Positions 31,735 to 41,836 of a DNA stretch of 64,000 nucleotides are shown here, in pieces. The notes beneath the pieces were generated by a model, which was not told the origin of the DNA, made no database searches, and saw nothing but the letters and a program-made list of their open reading frames with translations. Made by a program: the position numbers and the translations under genes. This stretch comes from Colwellia hornerae (GTDB lineage: Bacteria > Pseudomonadota > Gammaproteobacteria > Enterobacterales > Alteromonadaceae). Where the stretch lies: assembly GCF_007954355.1 (NCBI RefSeq), contig NZ_VOLR01000014.1, positions 1 through 64,000 on the forward strand. The letters are read 5' to 3'. Position 1 is the stretch's first letter. Each line of letters starts with the position of its first letter.

Positions 31735-33909
31735 ATGGACGTTTCTGAACTACTTGAGTCACTCAATGAAAAACAACGAGATGTTGTCGCCGCTCCACTA
31801 CAAAATATGTTGGTATTAGCTGGCGCAGGAAGTGGTAAAACTCGGGTGTTAGTGCAACGTATTGCCTGGTTAATGCAAGTTGAAAATGCTTCTTCTCATA
31901 GTATTTTAGCGGTTACCTTCACCAATAAGGCGGCAGCAGAGATGCGGGTGCGTGTTGAAAAAACCGTTGAAGGTAATGTTCATGGCATGTGGGTCGGTAC
32001 TTTCCATGGTTTAGCCCATCGCTTACTTCGTATGCATTTTCAAGAAGCTAAATTACCACAAAATTTTCAAGTGCTTGATTCTGATGATCAGCTGCGCTTA
32101 GTTAAGCGTATCGTACGTTCGTTAGGTATTGACGAAAAACGTTGGCCGCCCAAGCAAATGCAGTGGTATATCAATGGTAAAAAAGATGAAGGCATTCGTC
32201 CACAACATATAGAGGTTTATGACGATCCCACCGAACAAACGTTTGTTAAAGTTTATCAAGGGTATCAAGAAGCCTGTGATCGAGCTGGTTTAGTCGATTT
32301 TGCCGAGTTATTATTGCGTGCTCATGAACTTTGGTTGAATAACCCGGTTTTGCTTGCCCATTATCAGCAACGCTTTAAGCATATTTTAGTGGACGAATTT
32401 CAAGATACCAATGCCATTCAGTACGCCTGGTTAAATATTTTGGGTAACGCATCGAGTAAGGTAATGATTGTTGGTGATGATGACCAATCAATTTACGGCT
32501 GGCGTGGCGCAAAAATTGAAAATATTCAGCGTTTTCTTAATGAATTCGAGGATACGAAAACCATACGTTTAGAGCAAAATTATCGCTCAACGGCTAACAT
32601 TCTTAATGCGGCCAATAAACTTATCGCCAATAATAATAACCGTTTAGGTAAAAAATTATGGACTGAAGATGAAGCAGGCGAAAAAATATCTATTTACACG
32701 GCATTCAACGAAATAGACGAAGCCCGCTTTATTGCGGGTCGAATTGCTGATTGGCGTAAGGAAGGCAGCTTAGATGATGTCGCTATTTTATATCGTAGTA
32801 ATGCGCAATCACGTTTACTCGAAGAGGCGTTATTACAAAGTCGTTTACCTTATCGAATTTATGGTGGCCAACGCTTCTTTGAACGTTTAGAAATTAAAGA
32901 TGCACTTGCCTATTTACGTTTATTAAATAACCGTGATGACGATGCGGCTTTTGAACGCATTATTAATACGCCAACACGTGGTGTTGGTAATACCAGCCTG
33001 TCGTTAATACGTGATGCTGCGCGCAGTTTAGAAATGACATTATGGCAAGCATGTCAATTCATGTTAAAAAATGATGAATTGAAAGGACGAAGTGCTAAAG
33101 TCATTCAAAACTTTGTTAATATTATTGACACACTCGAAGACGACTCTAGCCACTTAGACTTAGACCAACAAGCCAACTACGTTATTCAACACAGTGGTTT
33201 AAAAGCCATGTATCAAGCTGAAAAAGGTGAGCGTGCTGAAGCAAGAATAGAAAACTTAAATGAGCTTGTTACTGCTTGTCAGACCTTCGAAGCTGACCCA
33301 GAATTAATAGAAGAACAAACAAAACTCACTTCATTTTTAACCCATGCCGCCCTTGAAGCGGGTGAGTCGCAAGCCGATGATTATGAACCGGCGGTGCAAT
33401 TAATGACTATGCACTCTGCGAAAGGCCTAGAGTTTCCATTAGTGTTTATTGCCGGTTTAGAGGAAGGAATGTTTCCTTCACAAAAGTCAGTAGAAGAAAT
33501 AGGACGTTTAGAAGAAGAGCGGCGTTTATGTTACGTCGGCATGACACGAGCGATGAATAAGTTATACTTGTGTCACGCAGAAAGCCGCCGACTTTACGGA
33601 CAAGAAAAGTTTCATAAAGCCAGTCGCTTTTTACGTGAATTACCGCCTGAGTGTACTGAAGAAATAAGGTTACAAAACCAAGTCACTCGTCCGTCTACTA
33701 AAGGCAAGTTTTCTTCGACTTTTACACTGGAAACCTTTGAAAATAGTGGCTTTAGTTTAGGGCAATCTGTGGTTCATGCTAAATTTGGTGAAGGTGTGGT
33801 CTTGAATTATGAAGGTTCAGGAGCGCAAAGCCGTATTCAAGTTAATTTTGCTGATGTAGGTAGTAAATGGCTGGTGGTTGCCTATGCTAACTTACAAGCT
33901 ATCGTTTAA
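31735..33909 (+). CDS. uvrD: UvrD, DNA helicase II
   Basis: SF1A 3'-5' helicase of nucleotide-excision and mismatch repair. The 724-residue product has Walker A AGAGSGKT, motif Ia AVTFTNKAAAEM, motif II VDEFQDTN, QSIYGWRGA, QNYRSTANIL, TMHSAKGLEF and the C-terminal Tudor-like region starting LGQSVVHAKFGEGVVL. The length is that of UvrD (the related Rep is shorter). It closes the lptM-lysA-dapF-DUF484-yigB-uvrD run. Confidence 0.97.
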   Translation: MDVSELLESLNEKQRDVVAAPLQNMLVLAGAGSGKTRVLVQRIAWLMQVENASSHSILAVTFTNKAAAEMRVRVEKTVEGNVHGMWVGTFHGLAHRLLRMHFQEAKLPQNFQVLDSDDQLRLVKRIVRSLGIDEKRWPPKQMQWYINGKKDEGIRPQHIEVYDDPTEQTFVKVYQGYQEACDRAGLVDFAELLLRAHELWLNNPVLLAHYQQRFKHILVDEFQDTNAIQYAWLNILGNASSKVMIVGDDDQSIYGWRGAKIENIQRFLNEFEDTKTIRLEQNYRSTANILNAANKLIANNNNRLGKKLWTEDEAGEKISIYTAFNEIDEARFIAGRIADWRKEGSLDDVAILYRSNAQSRLLEEALLQSRLPYRIYGGQRFFERLEIKDALAYLRLLNNRDDDAAFERIINTPTRGVGNTSLSLIRDAARSLEMTLWQACQFMLKNDELKGRSAKVIQNFVNIIDTLEDDSSHLDLDQQANYVIQHSGLKAMYQAEKGERAEARIENLNELVTACQTFEADPELIEEQTKLTSFLTHAALEAGESQADDYEPAVQLMTMHSAKGLEFPLVFIAGLEEGMFPSQKSVEEIGRLEEERRLCYVGMTRAMNKLYLCHAESRRLYGQEKFHKASRFLRELPPECTEEIRLQNQVTRPSTKGKFSSTFTLETFENSGFSLGQSVVHAKFGEGVVLNYEGSGAQSRIQVNFADVGSKWLVVAYANLQAIV

Positions 33910-33970
33910 TATCAGGTGAAAATGATTGGTTTTTTCATTTAATACCATTATAAAAATAAGGTAAAAATAT

Positions 33971-35224
33971 ATGTCAAAGCAATTACTCGTAGTAGAAGAT
34001 AGTAAACCTATTGCTCGTGTTATTCGGCAGATTGGCGAGGCATTAAATTATCAGGTAACTATTGCGACCACTCTTGCTGAAGTAGAAGGTATTTTACAGG
34101 GTAAAACTGATTTTTTTGCTGCCACTATAGATTATGCCTTACCCGACGCTCCTAATGGCGAGGCAATAGCCTGTGTGCTCTCACATGGTATTCCAAGTGT
34201 CGTTATGACAGGTAAAATGGATGAAGCTACCCGACAGCAAATACTTGCTCAGCCGGTTGTTGATTATATTCCCAAAGAGAATAGTCAAGCTTTCCTTTAT
34301 TTAAAACGTATTTTACATTGGCAAATAACCAACAGTAGCACAGGTATTCTTGTTGTTGATGATTCCCTAGCGGCACGAAATTATGTTTCTCAGCTTTTAA
34401 AACGTCGCAATTTCAATGTCTATTTAGCCAATGATGGTGTGCAAGCGCTAGAACGCTTAAAGCAGCACAAAGACATTAAATTGGTGATCACCGATCTTGA
34501 AATGCCAATCATGGACGGTATCGAATTAACCAATGAAATCCGTAAAATTTATAGTCGCGATCAACTCGCTATTATCGGTATATCTGGAGCAGACAACGGT
34601 ATGCATTCGGCACGCTTCATTAAAAATGGGGCAGATGATTTCTTACGCAAACCTTTTTGCCCAGAAGAATTTTATTGTCGAATTACTCAAAATATTGAGA
34701 ATTTAAACAATATTGAACAAATCCAAAAAGCAGCGAATATAGACTATTTAACAGACTTACCCAATAGACGAGCCTTTTTCTCTAAGGCCGAACAACTTGT
34801 GCCACAATACACTAAAAGAAATATGCCTTATTGTGTTGCTATGCTCGACATTGATTTTTTAAAAAAAATCAATGATAACTATGGAAATGACGCTGGCGAT
34901 CATGTTTTAAAAGTAATGGCATTATATATGCGTAAACATTTAGGGTCAGGTTTGTTGGCTCGCTTAGGTGGTGAAGAGTTTGCGGTCTTAATGTATGGTA
35001 CTGATGAGGACCAACTTTACACTAAATTAGACGATCTTCGCCGAGATATTTCAGTCTCTCAGCTAACCTTTGAAGAACACCATATTGTCTTTAATATCAG
35101 TGTAGGCTTAGTTTGTAATAGTACTGAAAAGTTTGCTAAACAACTTAATCAGGCAGAAAGTGCTCTGTATAACGCTAAAGAAAATGGCCGTAATCAAATG
35201 AGTGTTTTTGGTGTTGATGATTAG
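33971..35224 (+). CDS. REC-REC-GGDEF response regulator (diguanylate cyclase)
   Basis: The 417-residue protein has two receiver domains (about 1-120 and 122-250) followed by GGDEF (about 255-415). REC1 keeps the acidic pair near residue 9 (VVEDS), a candidate Asp54 (TIDYALPD) and Lys; REC2 is canonical (VVDDS, VITDLEMPIMDG, FLRKPF). The cyclase loop is LARLGGEEF, active-type, but no RxxD inhibitory site precedes it. Phospho-dependent c-di-GMP synthesis is expected. The adjacent YfiR-kinase gene on the same strand is the natural partner, though two receivers and one kinase are an uneven match. Confidence 0.92.
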   Translation: MSKQLLVVEDSKPIARVIRQIGEALNYQVTIATTLAEVEGILQGKTDFFAATIDYALPDAPNGEAIACVLSHGIPSVVMTGKMDEATRQQILAQPVVDYIPKENSQAFLYLKRILHWQITNSSTGILVVDDSLAARNYVSQLLKRRNFNVYLANDGVQALERLKQHKDIKLVITDLEMPIMDGIELTNEIRKIYSRDQLAIIGISGADNGMHSARFIKNGADDFLRKPFCPEEFYCRITQNIENLNNIEQIQKAANIDYLTDLPNRRAFFSKAEQLVPQYTKRNMPYCVAMLDIDFLKKINDNYGNDAGDHVLKVMALYMRKHLGSGLLARLGGEEFAVLMYGTDEDQLYTKLDDLRRDISVSQLTFEEHHIVFNISVGLVCNSTEKFAKQLNQAESALYNAKENGRNQMSVFGVDD

Positions 35225-35340
35225 CTATTTAGCTGAAATTAACATCTCAAAACAATGTCAATTTCCGATTAACTTATAGGTGCTTTTTTCTAGAAAAAAA
35301 AGTAAAGTGGCTAAATTATTTTAACAATAAGGTGCATTAA

Positions 35341-37251
35341 ATGAAGAAAAAAATAATGCTCATGAGCAAACCTTTGCTGATGTGGTTTTGTTTTTTTATT
35401 TGTTCCTCGAGCTCAATCCTTGCTCAGCAACTTGATAGCGAGCAAGTCAAAGCCGCTTATATTTATAATTTTATTAAACATGTCAGCTGGCAAAATGAAA
35501 ATAAGAAACAACAATTTGTTATCGGTGTTTATGGCGATGATATTTTTGCTGATTTGCTTAATAAAACACTGGCAAAACGTGTTATCAGAAACAAGACAAT
35601 TAAAGTTATCGCCATAAAAAATATTAGAGAAGGTAAAAACACCGACTTACTTTTCTCTGCTGCCAATCGTAATACAGAAATTGCCAATATCGCTGCCACT
35701 CTTCGCCGTAGTAACACTCTTTTTATCACAGATAACAGTATTGATAAGCATAGCGTCATGATCAATCTGGTGAATGATGCTAAAAATTCGGCGATAAGTT
35801 TTGAAGTGAACAAATCAAATATTGTTTTTGAAGGTTTAGTGATGTCTGCTGAATTATTACTGCTAGGAGGCACTGAGCTTGATGTAGCGACCCTGTATCG
35901 AGAAACAGAGTTGGCGTTACAAGCCATTAGATCGCGCGAAGCCAGATTAAACCAAAAGCTTACCGACCAAGAAAATCAAATAACCTCAGCAAAAGAAAAA
36001 TTAAATACCTTAAATGAGAATCTAACACAGCAAGAAAAAGTTGCGGGTAAGCGTCAACAAGAGCTTAATGTTTTAAAAATAGATACTGAACAACAGCAAC
36101 ACTCGATAAGAACCAAAGAGCTGCAACTACAGCAAGTAGCAACACAGTTAAAAGTAGCAAAAACTAATTTAGAAAACCAGCAGAGCTCAGTTGACAATAA
36201 GGAACAAGAAAATATTGTTATGGCTGAAAAAATATCGACCAATAAAGATATATTGCAACAGCAACAGCAACAAATAAGTTTTCAAGGTGTGCAATTAAAT
36301 AAAAAAAATGAAGAGTTAGAGAATCGCGAAGAACACATTGATAAACAAAGATTTTATCTTATTGTGATGGCTTTTTTTATTACCCTATTAGTGTTGATTT
36401 CAGGATTAGTGGTCTTACTTTTTGTTAAAAATCGACAGACAACACGAACATTAAGTCGTACGCTCGAAAATTTAAAAAATATGCAAAAACAATTAATTCA
36501 ATCTGAAAAAATGGCGTCGCTAGGCACGTTAACCGCAGGTGTTGCTCATGAAATTAATACCCCGCTAGGTATCGCGGTAACATCAACAAGTTCGGCTTTA
36601 GAAAGTACTTTGAAAATTCGTAAAAATTTTGAAACAGGCAATTTGACCCGTACAGCAATGCAACACTATTTTAACGGCATTGAGAAGGCTTCAAATTTGA
36701 ATACTAACGCTTTAGAGCGTGTTATTGAGTTGTTGAATAACTTCAAGCAAGTCGCAGCAGATCAAATGGTGGGTGAAGAGCGAGAAATTGATTTAGTCAG
36801 TTATATTGAAGAGGTCATGTCTACGTTATCGGCAGAAATGAAGCGCTTTAGGGTGAGTTATCAATATAGTGGTGAAAGTGAATTGAAAATAACGACTATT
36901 CCTGGAGCGTTAGCGCAGGTGCTAACAAATTTAGTGACGAATGCGTTAAAGCATGCTTTTGAAAATAAAGCACAGGGCAATATTGCTATAGCCTTAACGA
37001 AAACCAAAGACGATCATGTTGTTATCGTCTTTAAAGATGATGGCCATGGCATGACTCAACATGTGCTAGATAATATTTTTGAACCTTTCTTCACTACCAA
37101 AAGAAATTCTGGCGGTACTGGCTTAGGCATGAATATTGTTTATAATATTATCTGTCAAAAACTACAAGGCAATATTAAGATAGAAAGTAAGTTAGAACAC
37201 GGCGCAAGCTTTCAGATTACTTTGCCAATGAAACTGAAGGCTAACACCTAA
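35341..37251 (+). CDS. YfiR-like sensor histidine kinase (periplasmic YfiR domain fused to kinase)
   Basis: A 636-residue membrane kinase. After a signal peptide (about 1-28) comes a YfiR/DUF4154-like domain (about 30-190; QVKAAYIYNFIKHVSWQ, IFEGLVMSAELLLLGG), a long Gln/Glu-rich coiled coil (about 200-335) and a membrane span (YLIVMAFFITLLVLISGLVV). The kinase core follows: HisKA with LTAGVAHEINTPLG, N box LVTNALKHAF, G1 DDGHGM and GGTGLGMNIV. In Pseudomonas, YfiR is a free periplasmic repressor of the cyclase YfiN; here it is fused to a kinase next to a REC-GGDEF regulator. No sensor ligand can be read. Confidence 0.9.
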   Translation: MKKKIMLMSKPLLMWFCFFICSSSSILAQQLDSEQVKAAYIYNFIKHVSWQNENKKQQFVIGVYGDDIFADLLNKTLAKRVIRNKTIKVIAIKNIREGKNTDLLFSAANRNTEIANIAATLRRSNTLFITDNSIDKHSVMINLVNDAKNSAISFEVNKSNIVFEGLVMSAELLLLGGTELDVATLYRETELALQAIRSREARLNQKLTDQENQITSAKEKLNTLNENLTQQEKVAGKRQQELNVLKIDTEQQQHSIRTKELQLQQVATQLKVAKTNLENQQSSVDNKEQENIVMAEKISTNKDILQQQQQQISFQGVQLNKKNEELENREEHIDKQRFYLIVMAFFITLLVLISGLVVLLFVKNRQTTRTLSRTLENLKNMQKQLIQSEKMASLGTLTAGVAHEINTPLGIAVTSTSSALESTLKIRKNFETGNLTRTAMQHYFNGIEKASNLNTNALERVIELLNNFKQVAADQMVGEEREIDLVSYIEEVMSTLSAEMKRFRVSYQYSGESELKITTIPGALAQVLTNLVTNALKHAFENKAQGNIAIALTKTKDDHVVIVFKDDGHGMTQHVLDNIFEPFFTTKRNSGGTGLGMNIVYNIICQKLQGNIKIESKLEHGASFQITLPMKLKANT

Positions 37252-37566
37252 CCAATCTTAGCTAATATCTTTAGCTAGTGTCCACAGCATTGCGATCTGT
37301 CAAAAACTACAAGGCAATATTAAGATAGAAAGTAAGTTAGAACACGGCGCAAGCTTTCAGATTACTTTGCCAATGAAACTGAAGGCTAACACCTAACCAA
37401 TCTTAGCTAATATCTTTAGCTAGTGTCTACAGCATTGCGATCTGCCAAAAACTACAAGGCAATATTAAGATAGAAAGTAAGTTAGAACACGGCGCAAGCT
37501 TTCACATTACCTTGCCAATTACTTTGCCAATGAAACTAAAGGCTAACACCTAACCAATCTTAGCTA
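37150..37566 (+). repeat. Three tandem 145-bp copies of the kinase gene's 3' end
   Basis: The last about 100 bases of the histidine-kinase gene plus its 3' flank are repeated twice more downstream with period 145 (starts 37151, 37296, 37441). Copies 1 and 2 are nearly identical; copy 3 has substitutions and a 12-13-bp internal insertion (a second LPIT-type stretch). Only copy 1 is joined to the gene. The flank contains a small inverted repeat TAGCTAA/TTAGCTA. This fills the 332-base gap before rarD. Confidence 0.93.
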
Positions 37567-37583
37567 TAATCCCAGTAATAAAA

Positions 37584-38507
37584 TTAACTGTTTAATCGCT
37601 TATCTAACGCTAATTTGCGTTTTTCATTTCTGGCTTTTAGTGAGTCAAGGCTATAAACAACTAATGCCAACCAAATAGCAGCAAAGGTGACTAATTTAGC
37701 GGGTTGCAATGCTTCTTGATAATAGAAGGTTGCTAAGAAAAACATAATACTGGGTCCTATGTATTGAAAAAATCCCAGCGTTGATAACGTTAATCTCTTT
37801 GCCGCAGCAGTAAAACATAGCAGCGGTGCTGTAGTAACTACGCCTGCAGCGATCAATAATAGGTTTAAATTTGAGCTGTTTTCAAACATGTTAGCGGTAT
37901 TACTATTAACAAATAATAACCAATAAACAATGGCGAGTGGCAGCATCATGCTTGATTCAATTAATAAACCAACAAAAGAATCGAGGTGCATTTTTTTACG
38001 CAACAAGCCATAAATACCAAATGTTCCAGCAAGTGCTAATGAAATCACGGGTAATGAACCTAACGCAACCAGTTGAATTAATACCCCACATAACGCCAGT
38101 GCAACGGCAAACTTCTGCATTGTTCGCAAACGTTCACCTAAAAAAATAACACCGAGTGCGACACTAAATAAAGGATTGATAAAATAACCTAAACTCGCGT
38201 CTAGCAGATGATCATTATTTATCGCCCAGATAAATAAAAACCAATTTACTAATAAAAAAGTAGCAGATAAGGCAAGTTTAGCCAACAACTTAGGTTGTTT
38301 AAGAGTGTCGAGTAATACGCGAGATCTTTTACTGATGATAACAATTAAAAATAACAGTAGGCTCGACCAAATAATACGATGAACCATAATTTCATCAGAG
38401 CTGATGGAAGAAATTAATTTAAAATAAATGGGCGCTAAACCCCAAAGGAGATAAGCACTAATCGCGTTAATTACACCATTACGGTCTTTGTTATCAGTTA
38501 CAGTCAT
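37584..38507 (-). CDS. rarD: RarD-type EamA permease
   Basis: A ten-span transporter of the RarD branch of the EamA family (chloramphenicol-sensitive protein family). The 307-residue product has family landmarks AISAYLLWGLAPIYFKL, MVHRIIWSSLLLF, INPLFSVALGVIFLGERL and LGFFQYIGPSIMFFLA. It sits beside yigI and recQ, as rarD does in enterics, although E. coli has this cluster arranged somewhat differently. The substrate is unknown. Confidence 0.9.
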   Translation of the reverse strand: MTVTDNKDRNGVINAISAYLLWGLAPIYFKLISSISSDEIMVHRIIWSSLLLFLIVIISKRSRVLLDTLKQPKLLAKLALSATFLLVNWFLFIWAINNDHLLDASLGYFINPLFSVALGVIFLGERLRTMQKFAVALALCGVLIQLVALGSLPVISLALAGTFGIYGLLRKKMHLDSFVGLLIESSMMLPLAIVYWLLFVNSNTANMFENSSNLNLLLIAAGVVTTAPLLCFTAAAKRLTLSTLGFFQYIGPSIMFFLATFYYQEALQPAKLVTFAAIWLALVVYSLDSLKARNEKRKLALDKRLNS

Positions 38508-38733
38508 GATTGTCAGTAAACTTTAGCAGCAAAAATAAAGAGCCGAATTATAGCACAATGATTTTAATTTCAGCGCTTTACTTGCTCTATAACAGCATAC
38601 TTTTCGGCTGGATCTTTAGCATACTTTAGCTGGCGTTATTCACTTTAATTAGGCAACTATTATTCATTTCCAATAAATAATAGTTTAACGTTTTTAAACG
38701 GACACTGAGTCTTGAAATGGCCCAGCCATAGAA

Positions 38734-38768
38734 TTAAAGCCGACACTTTAAAAACTGATCGGCTTAAA
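38734..38768 (-). terminator. Possible terminator after yigI
   Basis: Read on the minus strand, AAGCCGA and TCGGCTT pair across a 15-base loop directly after the yigI stop. The T run is short, so strength is uncertain. Confidence 0.5.
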
Positions 38769-39236
38769 TTAACCGACTAAATAAGTACCGGTGCCAAAAG
38801 CAATGTGGTCACCTTTTTCGTTATGCAATTCCATACGAGCGACCGCGACTTTATTGCCGCTGCGAATAATATGGGCAGTGGCGATAAACTCTTCTCCGCG
38901 ACCGGGTCGTAAATAATCGGTACGAAGATCTATCGTTCCTAAGCAGCTTAAACTTTGCTGAATCGTTGTTGGCGTTTTGTGTTCAAGTTGTTGAATCATA
39001 TTTGCTGCGACGACGACACCACCGGCAAAATCAAGGGCTGATGCGGTAACACCACCATGGAGAGTTTTTTGTAATGGGTTGCCCATTAATTTATCTTGCC
39101 ATAAAAAACGCACTTCAGAAGTATTACAATCGAACTTACTCACGGTGAGACCTAGTAATTTATTAAAGGGAAGGTTGTTTGACCAAAAATGAGTAAGTTG
39201 CTCAATCATTTGTTTTTCATCTAAATTATTTGTCAT
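38769..39236 (-). CDS. yigI: YigI-like hotdog thioesterase
   Basis: A 155-residue PaaI-type hotdog-fold acyl-CoA thioesterase. The characteristic LHGGVTASALDFAGG helix appears at about residue 60, followed by TIDLRTDYLRPGRGEEFIATA and a C-terminal HIAFGTGTYLV. Its placement between rarD and recQ matches E. coli yigI. The gene starts 165 bases before divergent recQ. Confidence 0.9.
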   Translation of the reverse strand: MTNNLDEKQMIEQLTHFWSNNLPFNKLLGLTVSKFDCNTSEVRFLWQDKLMGNPLQKTLHGGVTASALDFAGGVVVAANMIQQLEHKTPTTIQQSLSCLGTIDLRTDYLRPGRGEEFIATAHIIRSGNKVAVARMELHNEKGDHIAFGTGTYLVG

Positions 39237-39400
39237 AATACTTCCAATTCAGCCGGTAGATTTTTCTAACTGGTCTAATGTCTTCATTGTAGCTTAGCAC
39301 TTATCTTTCTAGGCATTCAAGAAATACTAAAATAGTGCTCTCGACTTTTTTGTGGCTGAGGTAAAATAACAGTAATTGTCGTTTAATAAAGTTTATTCCG

Positions 39401-41212
39401 TTGCTAAAAGCTCCCCCTACAGTCTCACAAGCTCAGCTTGAAGATGCGTTAAAACATCATTTTGGTTATCAAACGTTTCGAAGTGGACAATTAGAAATTA
39501 TTCAGCAATTATTTCAGGGTCGAGACAGTTTAGTGCTTATGCCAACAGGTGGCGGAAAATCAATGTGTTATCAACTACCTGCGGTATTATTACCCGGAAT
39601 AACCATAGTTGTTTCACCCTTAATTGCGTTAATGAAAGATCAAGTCGATGGTTTAACTCGACAAGGTATTTCAGCGGCTTTTGTTAATTCGAGTTTAGAT
39701 CAAGAAACAATTAATGATATTTTTGAGCGTTTATCCCGTGGTGAGCTTAAGTTGTTATACATAGCTCCAGAGCGCTTAAAAAATTATTATTTTATGCAAC
39801 GCTTGGCGAATATACAGATAAGTTTATTTGCTATTGACGAAGCGCATTGTATTTCACAATGGGGACATGATTTTCGACCTGCCTACACACAACTTCATAC
39901 AATCAAACAGCGGTTTCCATCGGTACCCGTTATGGCGTTAACAGCAACAGCCGACGTTACAACCCGTAGAGATATTCTTCTTCAACTCGCATTGAATGAT
40001 CCTTATATTCATCTTGATAGCTTTGACCGACCAAATATTCGTTTTACCCTCGCCGACAAATATAAGGGCGATCACCAGGTATTACGCTACATTAAAAAGC
40101 GTGGTGATGATTGTGGTATTGTTTACTGTAGTAGCCGCTGGCAAGTTGAGAAATTATCAAAAATGTTAGCAAGTGCGGGTATCAATTGTTCTGCCTATCA
40201 TGCAGGCATGGAAACAGAAATGCGCAATATTGTCCAAGATGGTTTTGCCAAAGATAATATTCAAGTGGTGATTGCCACCGTAGCTTTTGGATTGGGTATC
40301 AATAAATCAAACATTCGCTTTGTGATCCATTTTGAACCTCCGAGAACATTAGAGTCATATTATCAAGAGATTGGCCGTGCCGGGCGAGACGGTTTAGCGG
40401 CAGAAGCGTTATTTTTGTATGATGAAAAAGATGTTGAACGCATTACCAAGTATATAGCTGATGGCGATAATGAAGAAAGAGTAAATGTTGAACAACAGCG
40501 TTTTCAAGCGTTAAAAGGCTTTATTGAAGCTCAAACCTGCCGTCGACAAGTTGTGCTTAATTACTTTGCGGAATTTACCACTAAAAAATGTGGTAACTGT
40601 GATATTTGTTTAGATCCACCCACTCAATTTGACGCCACTGAAGCTGCACAAAAAGTATTATCTTGTGTGTTTCGTATTCAGCAACAAGGTGATATTGAGC
40701 ATGTTGTGCAAGTGCTCAGAGGGGAATTAACCGAAAAAGTTAGGCAACTGCAGCATGAAAAAGTGTCAACTTTCGCTATTGGTAAAAGTAAAACGCCGGG
40801 TTATTGGTTTGCTATTATTAGGCAATTGATTCATTTGGGTTTTTTACAGCAAGACATTTCTCAACAATCTGCGTTATGTTTAACACAAGCATCACGTTCG
40901 GTGTTGAAAGGTGAAGAACCCTTAATGTTAGCCTCGCCAAGGTTGCAAAAAGCGAGTTACTGGCAACAAGATAAAACGGATAAACGCTATGACCGTGTCT
41001 TATTTGTTAAATTAAGAAGTTTGCGCAAAACAATTGCAGATGCGGAGGATATTGCGCCTTTTATTGTTTTTAATGATGCAACGTTATCAGAGCTTGCCCG
41101 TGTAAAACCAAAGACATCACAGCAAATGCTAAATATTAATGGAATTGGTGATACTAAACTTGCGCGTTATGGGCATGAATTTTTACAAATTATCCAACAG
41201 CATAGTGCTTAA
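39401..41212 (+). CDS. recQ: RecQ DNA helicase
   Basis: 3'-5' helicase of recombination and fork repair. The 603-residue protein has motif 0 [10 protein letters not shown], motif [13 protein letters not shown] ([17 protein letters not shown]), the aromatic loop, [10 protein letters not shown], the zinc cysteines ([24 protein letters not shown]) and a C-terminal HRDC domain. The start is TTG at 39401; the next in-frame Met lies after the first motif, so no ATG start is possible. Confidence 0.96.
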   Translation: MLKAPPTVSQAQLEDALKHHFGYQTFRSGQLEIIQQLFQGRDSLVLMPTGGGKSMCYQLPAVLLPGITIVVSPLIALMKDQVDGLTRQGISAAFVNSSLDQETINDIFERLSRGELKLLYIAPERLKNYYFMQRLANIQISLFAIDEAHCISQWGHDFRPAYTQLHTIKQRFPSVPVMALTATADVTTRRDILLQLALNDPYIHLDSFDRPNIRFTLADKYKGDHQVLRYIKKRGDDCGIVYCSSRWQVEKLSKMLASAGINCSAYHAGMETEMRNIVQDGFAKDNIQVVIATVAFGLGINKSNIRFVIHFEPPRTLESYYQEIGRAGRDGLAAEALFLYDEKDVERITKYIADGDNEERVNVEQQRFQALKGFIEAQTCRRQVVLNYFAEFTTKKCGNCDICLDPPTQFDATEAAQKVLSCVFRIQQQGDIEHVVQVLRGELTEKVRQLQHEKVSTFAIGKSKTPGYWFAIIRQLIHLGFLQQDISQQSALCLTQASRSVLKGEEPLMLASPRLQKASYWQQDKTDKRYDRVLFVKLRSLRKTIADAEDIAPFIVFNDATLSELARVKPKTSQQMLNINGIGDTKLARYGHEFLQIIQQHSA

Positions 41213-41215
41213 AAT

Positions 41216-41241
41216 AAAAAACGCTCAATTGAGCGTTTTTT
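41216..41241. terminator. Bidirectional terminator between recQ and cytochrome c
   Basis: A perfect 26-base palindrome (AAAAAACGCTCAATT and its complement) with A and T runs on both sides. It ends recQ and can also stop the convergent cytochrome gene. Confidence 0.92.
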
Positions 41242-41285
41242 AATATTAATTTTTGATGAACGAGGTTCAACAAAAATTATTGAGG

Positions 41286-41585
41286 TTATTTTAAACTAGC
41301 GTAATAAGCCGCAATATTTGCGATATCTTCATCACTTAAACCCATAGCCATAGGTGCCATAACAGGATCTTTACGTTTGCCAGCTTTAAAGTCTTTTAAC
41401 TGTTTAGCAATGTAAGCTTCTTTTTGGCCAGCAAGGTTTGGGTACATAGGTACAGCAGAGATACCAGCAGCTCCATGACAAGCAGCACACATACCAGTTT
41501 TTGCTTTACCAGCAGCAGCATCACCAGCAAAAACAGGAGACGCCATCATTAAAGTAGCAGCAACAGCTAAAGTAATTTTTTTCAT
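41286..41585 (-). CDS. Periplasmic class I c-type cytochrome
   Basis: A 99-residue, single-haem periplasmic electron carrier. A signal peptide ends at about VFA (residue 20). The haem is bound at CAACH (Cys33, Cys36, His37), and the sixth ligand is one of the Met residues in [10 protein letters not shown] (76, 79 or 81). It resembles the cytochrome c5/c553-like group in size. The oxidase or reductase it serves is not visible nearby. Confidence 0.93.
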   Translation of the reverse strand: MKKITLAVAATLMMASPVFAGDAAAGKAKTGMCAACHGAAGISAVPMYPNLAGQKEAYIAKQLKDFKAGKRKDPVMAPMAMGLSDEDIANIAAYYASLK

Positions 41586-41836
41586 AAATTATTTCTCTCT
41601 TAGTCGTTAGGAATTTTACACTGCATTCAGTATATGAGAAAAGAAGGAGGCTGTCGTCGACTTTTTTTAGCTAAACCGTAGCAATGTAACCTTCTTTGAT
41701 TTGTCACCAGAAATATAAGGATTATCACGGGTTATATTGACTCAAAGAGGGGAATACCTGACTGATGTTATTTACTGAAGTATGAATATCATGCGTTTGA
41801 GAACTTTAACCTAGTAAAAGGTATTATGTTGAATTA

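Noticed and set aside
37150-37566. CRISPR-like or ncRNA array
   Set aside because: Units are 145 bp, contain the coding end of a gene and have no unique spacers.
41216-41241. Operator palindrome
   Set aside because: Flanked by A and T runs between convergent genes, so a terminator is simpler.
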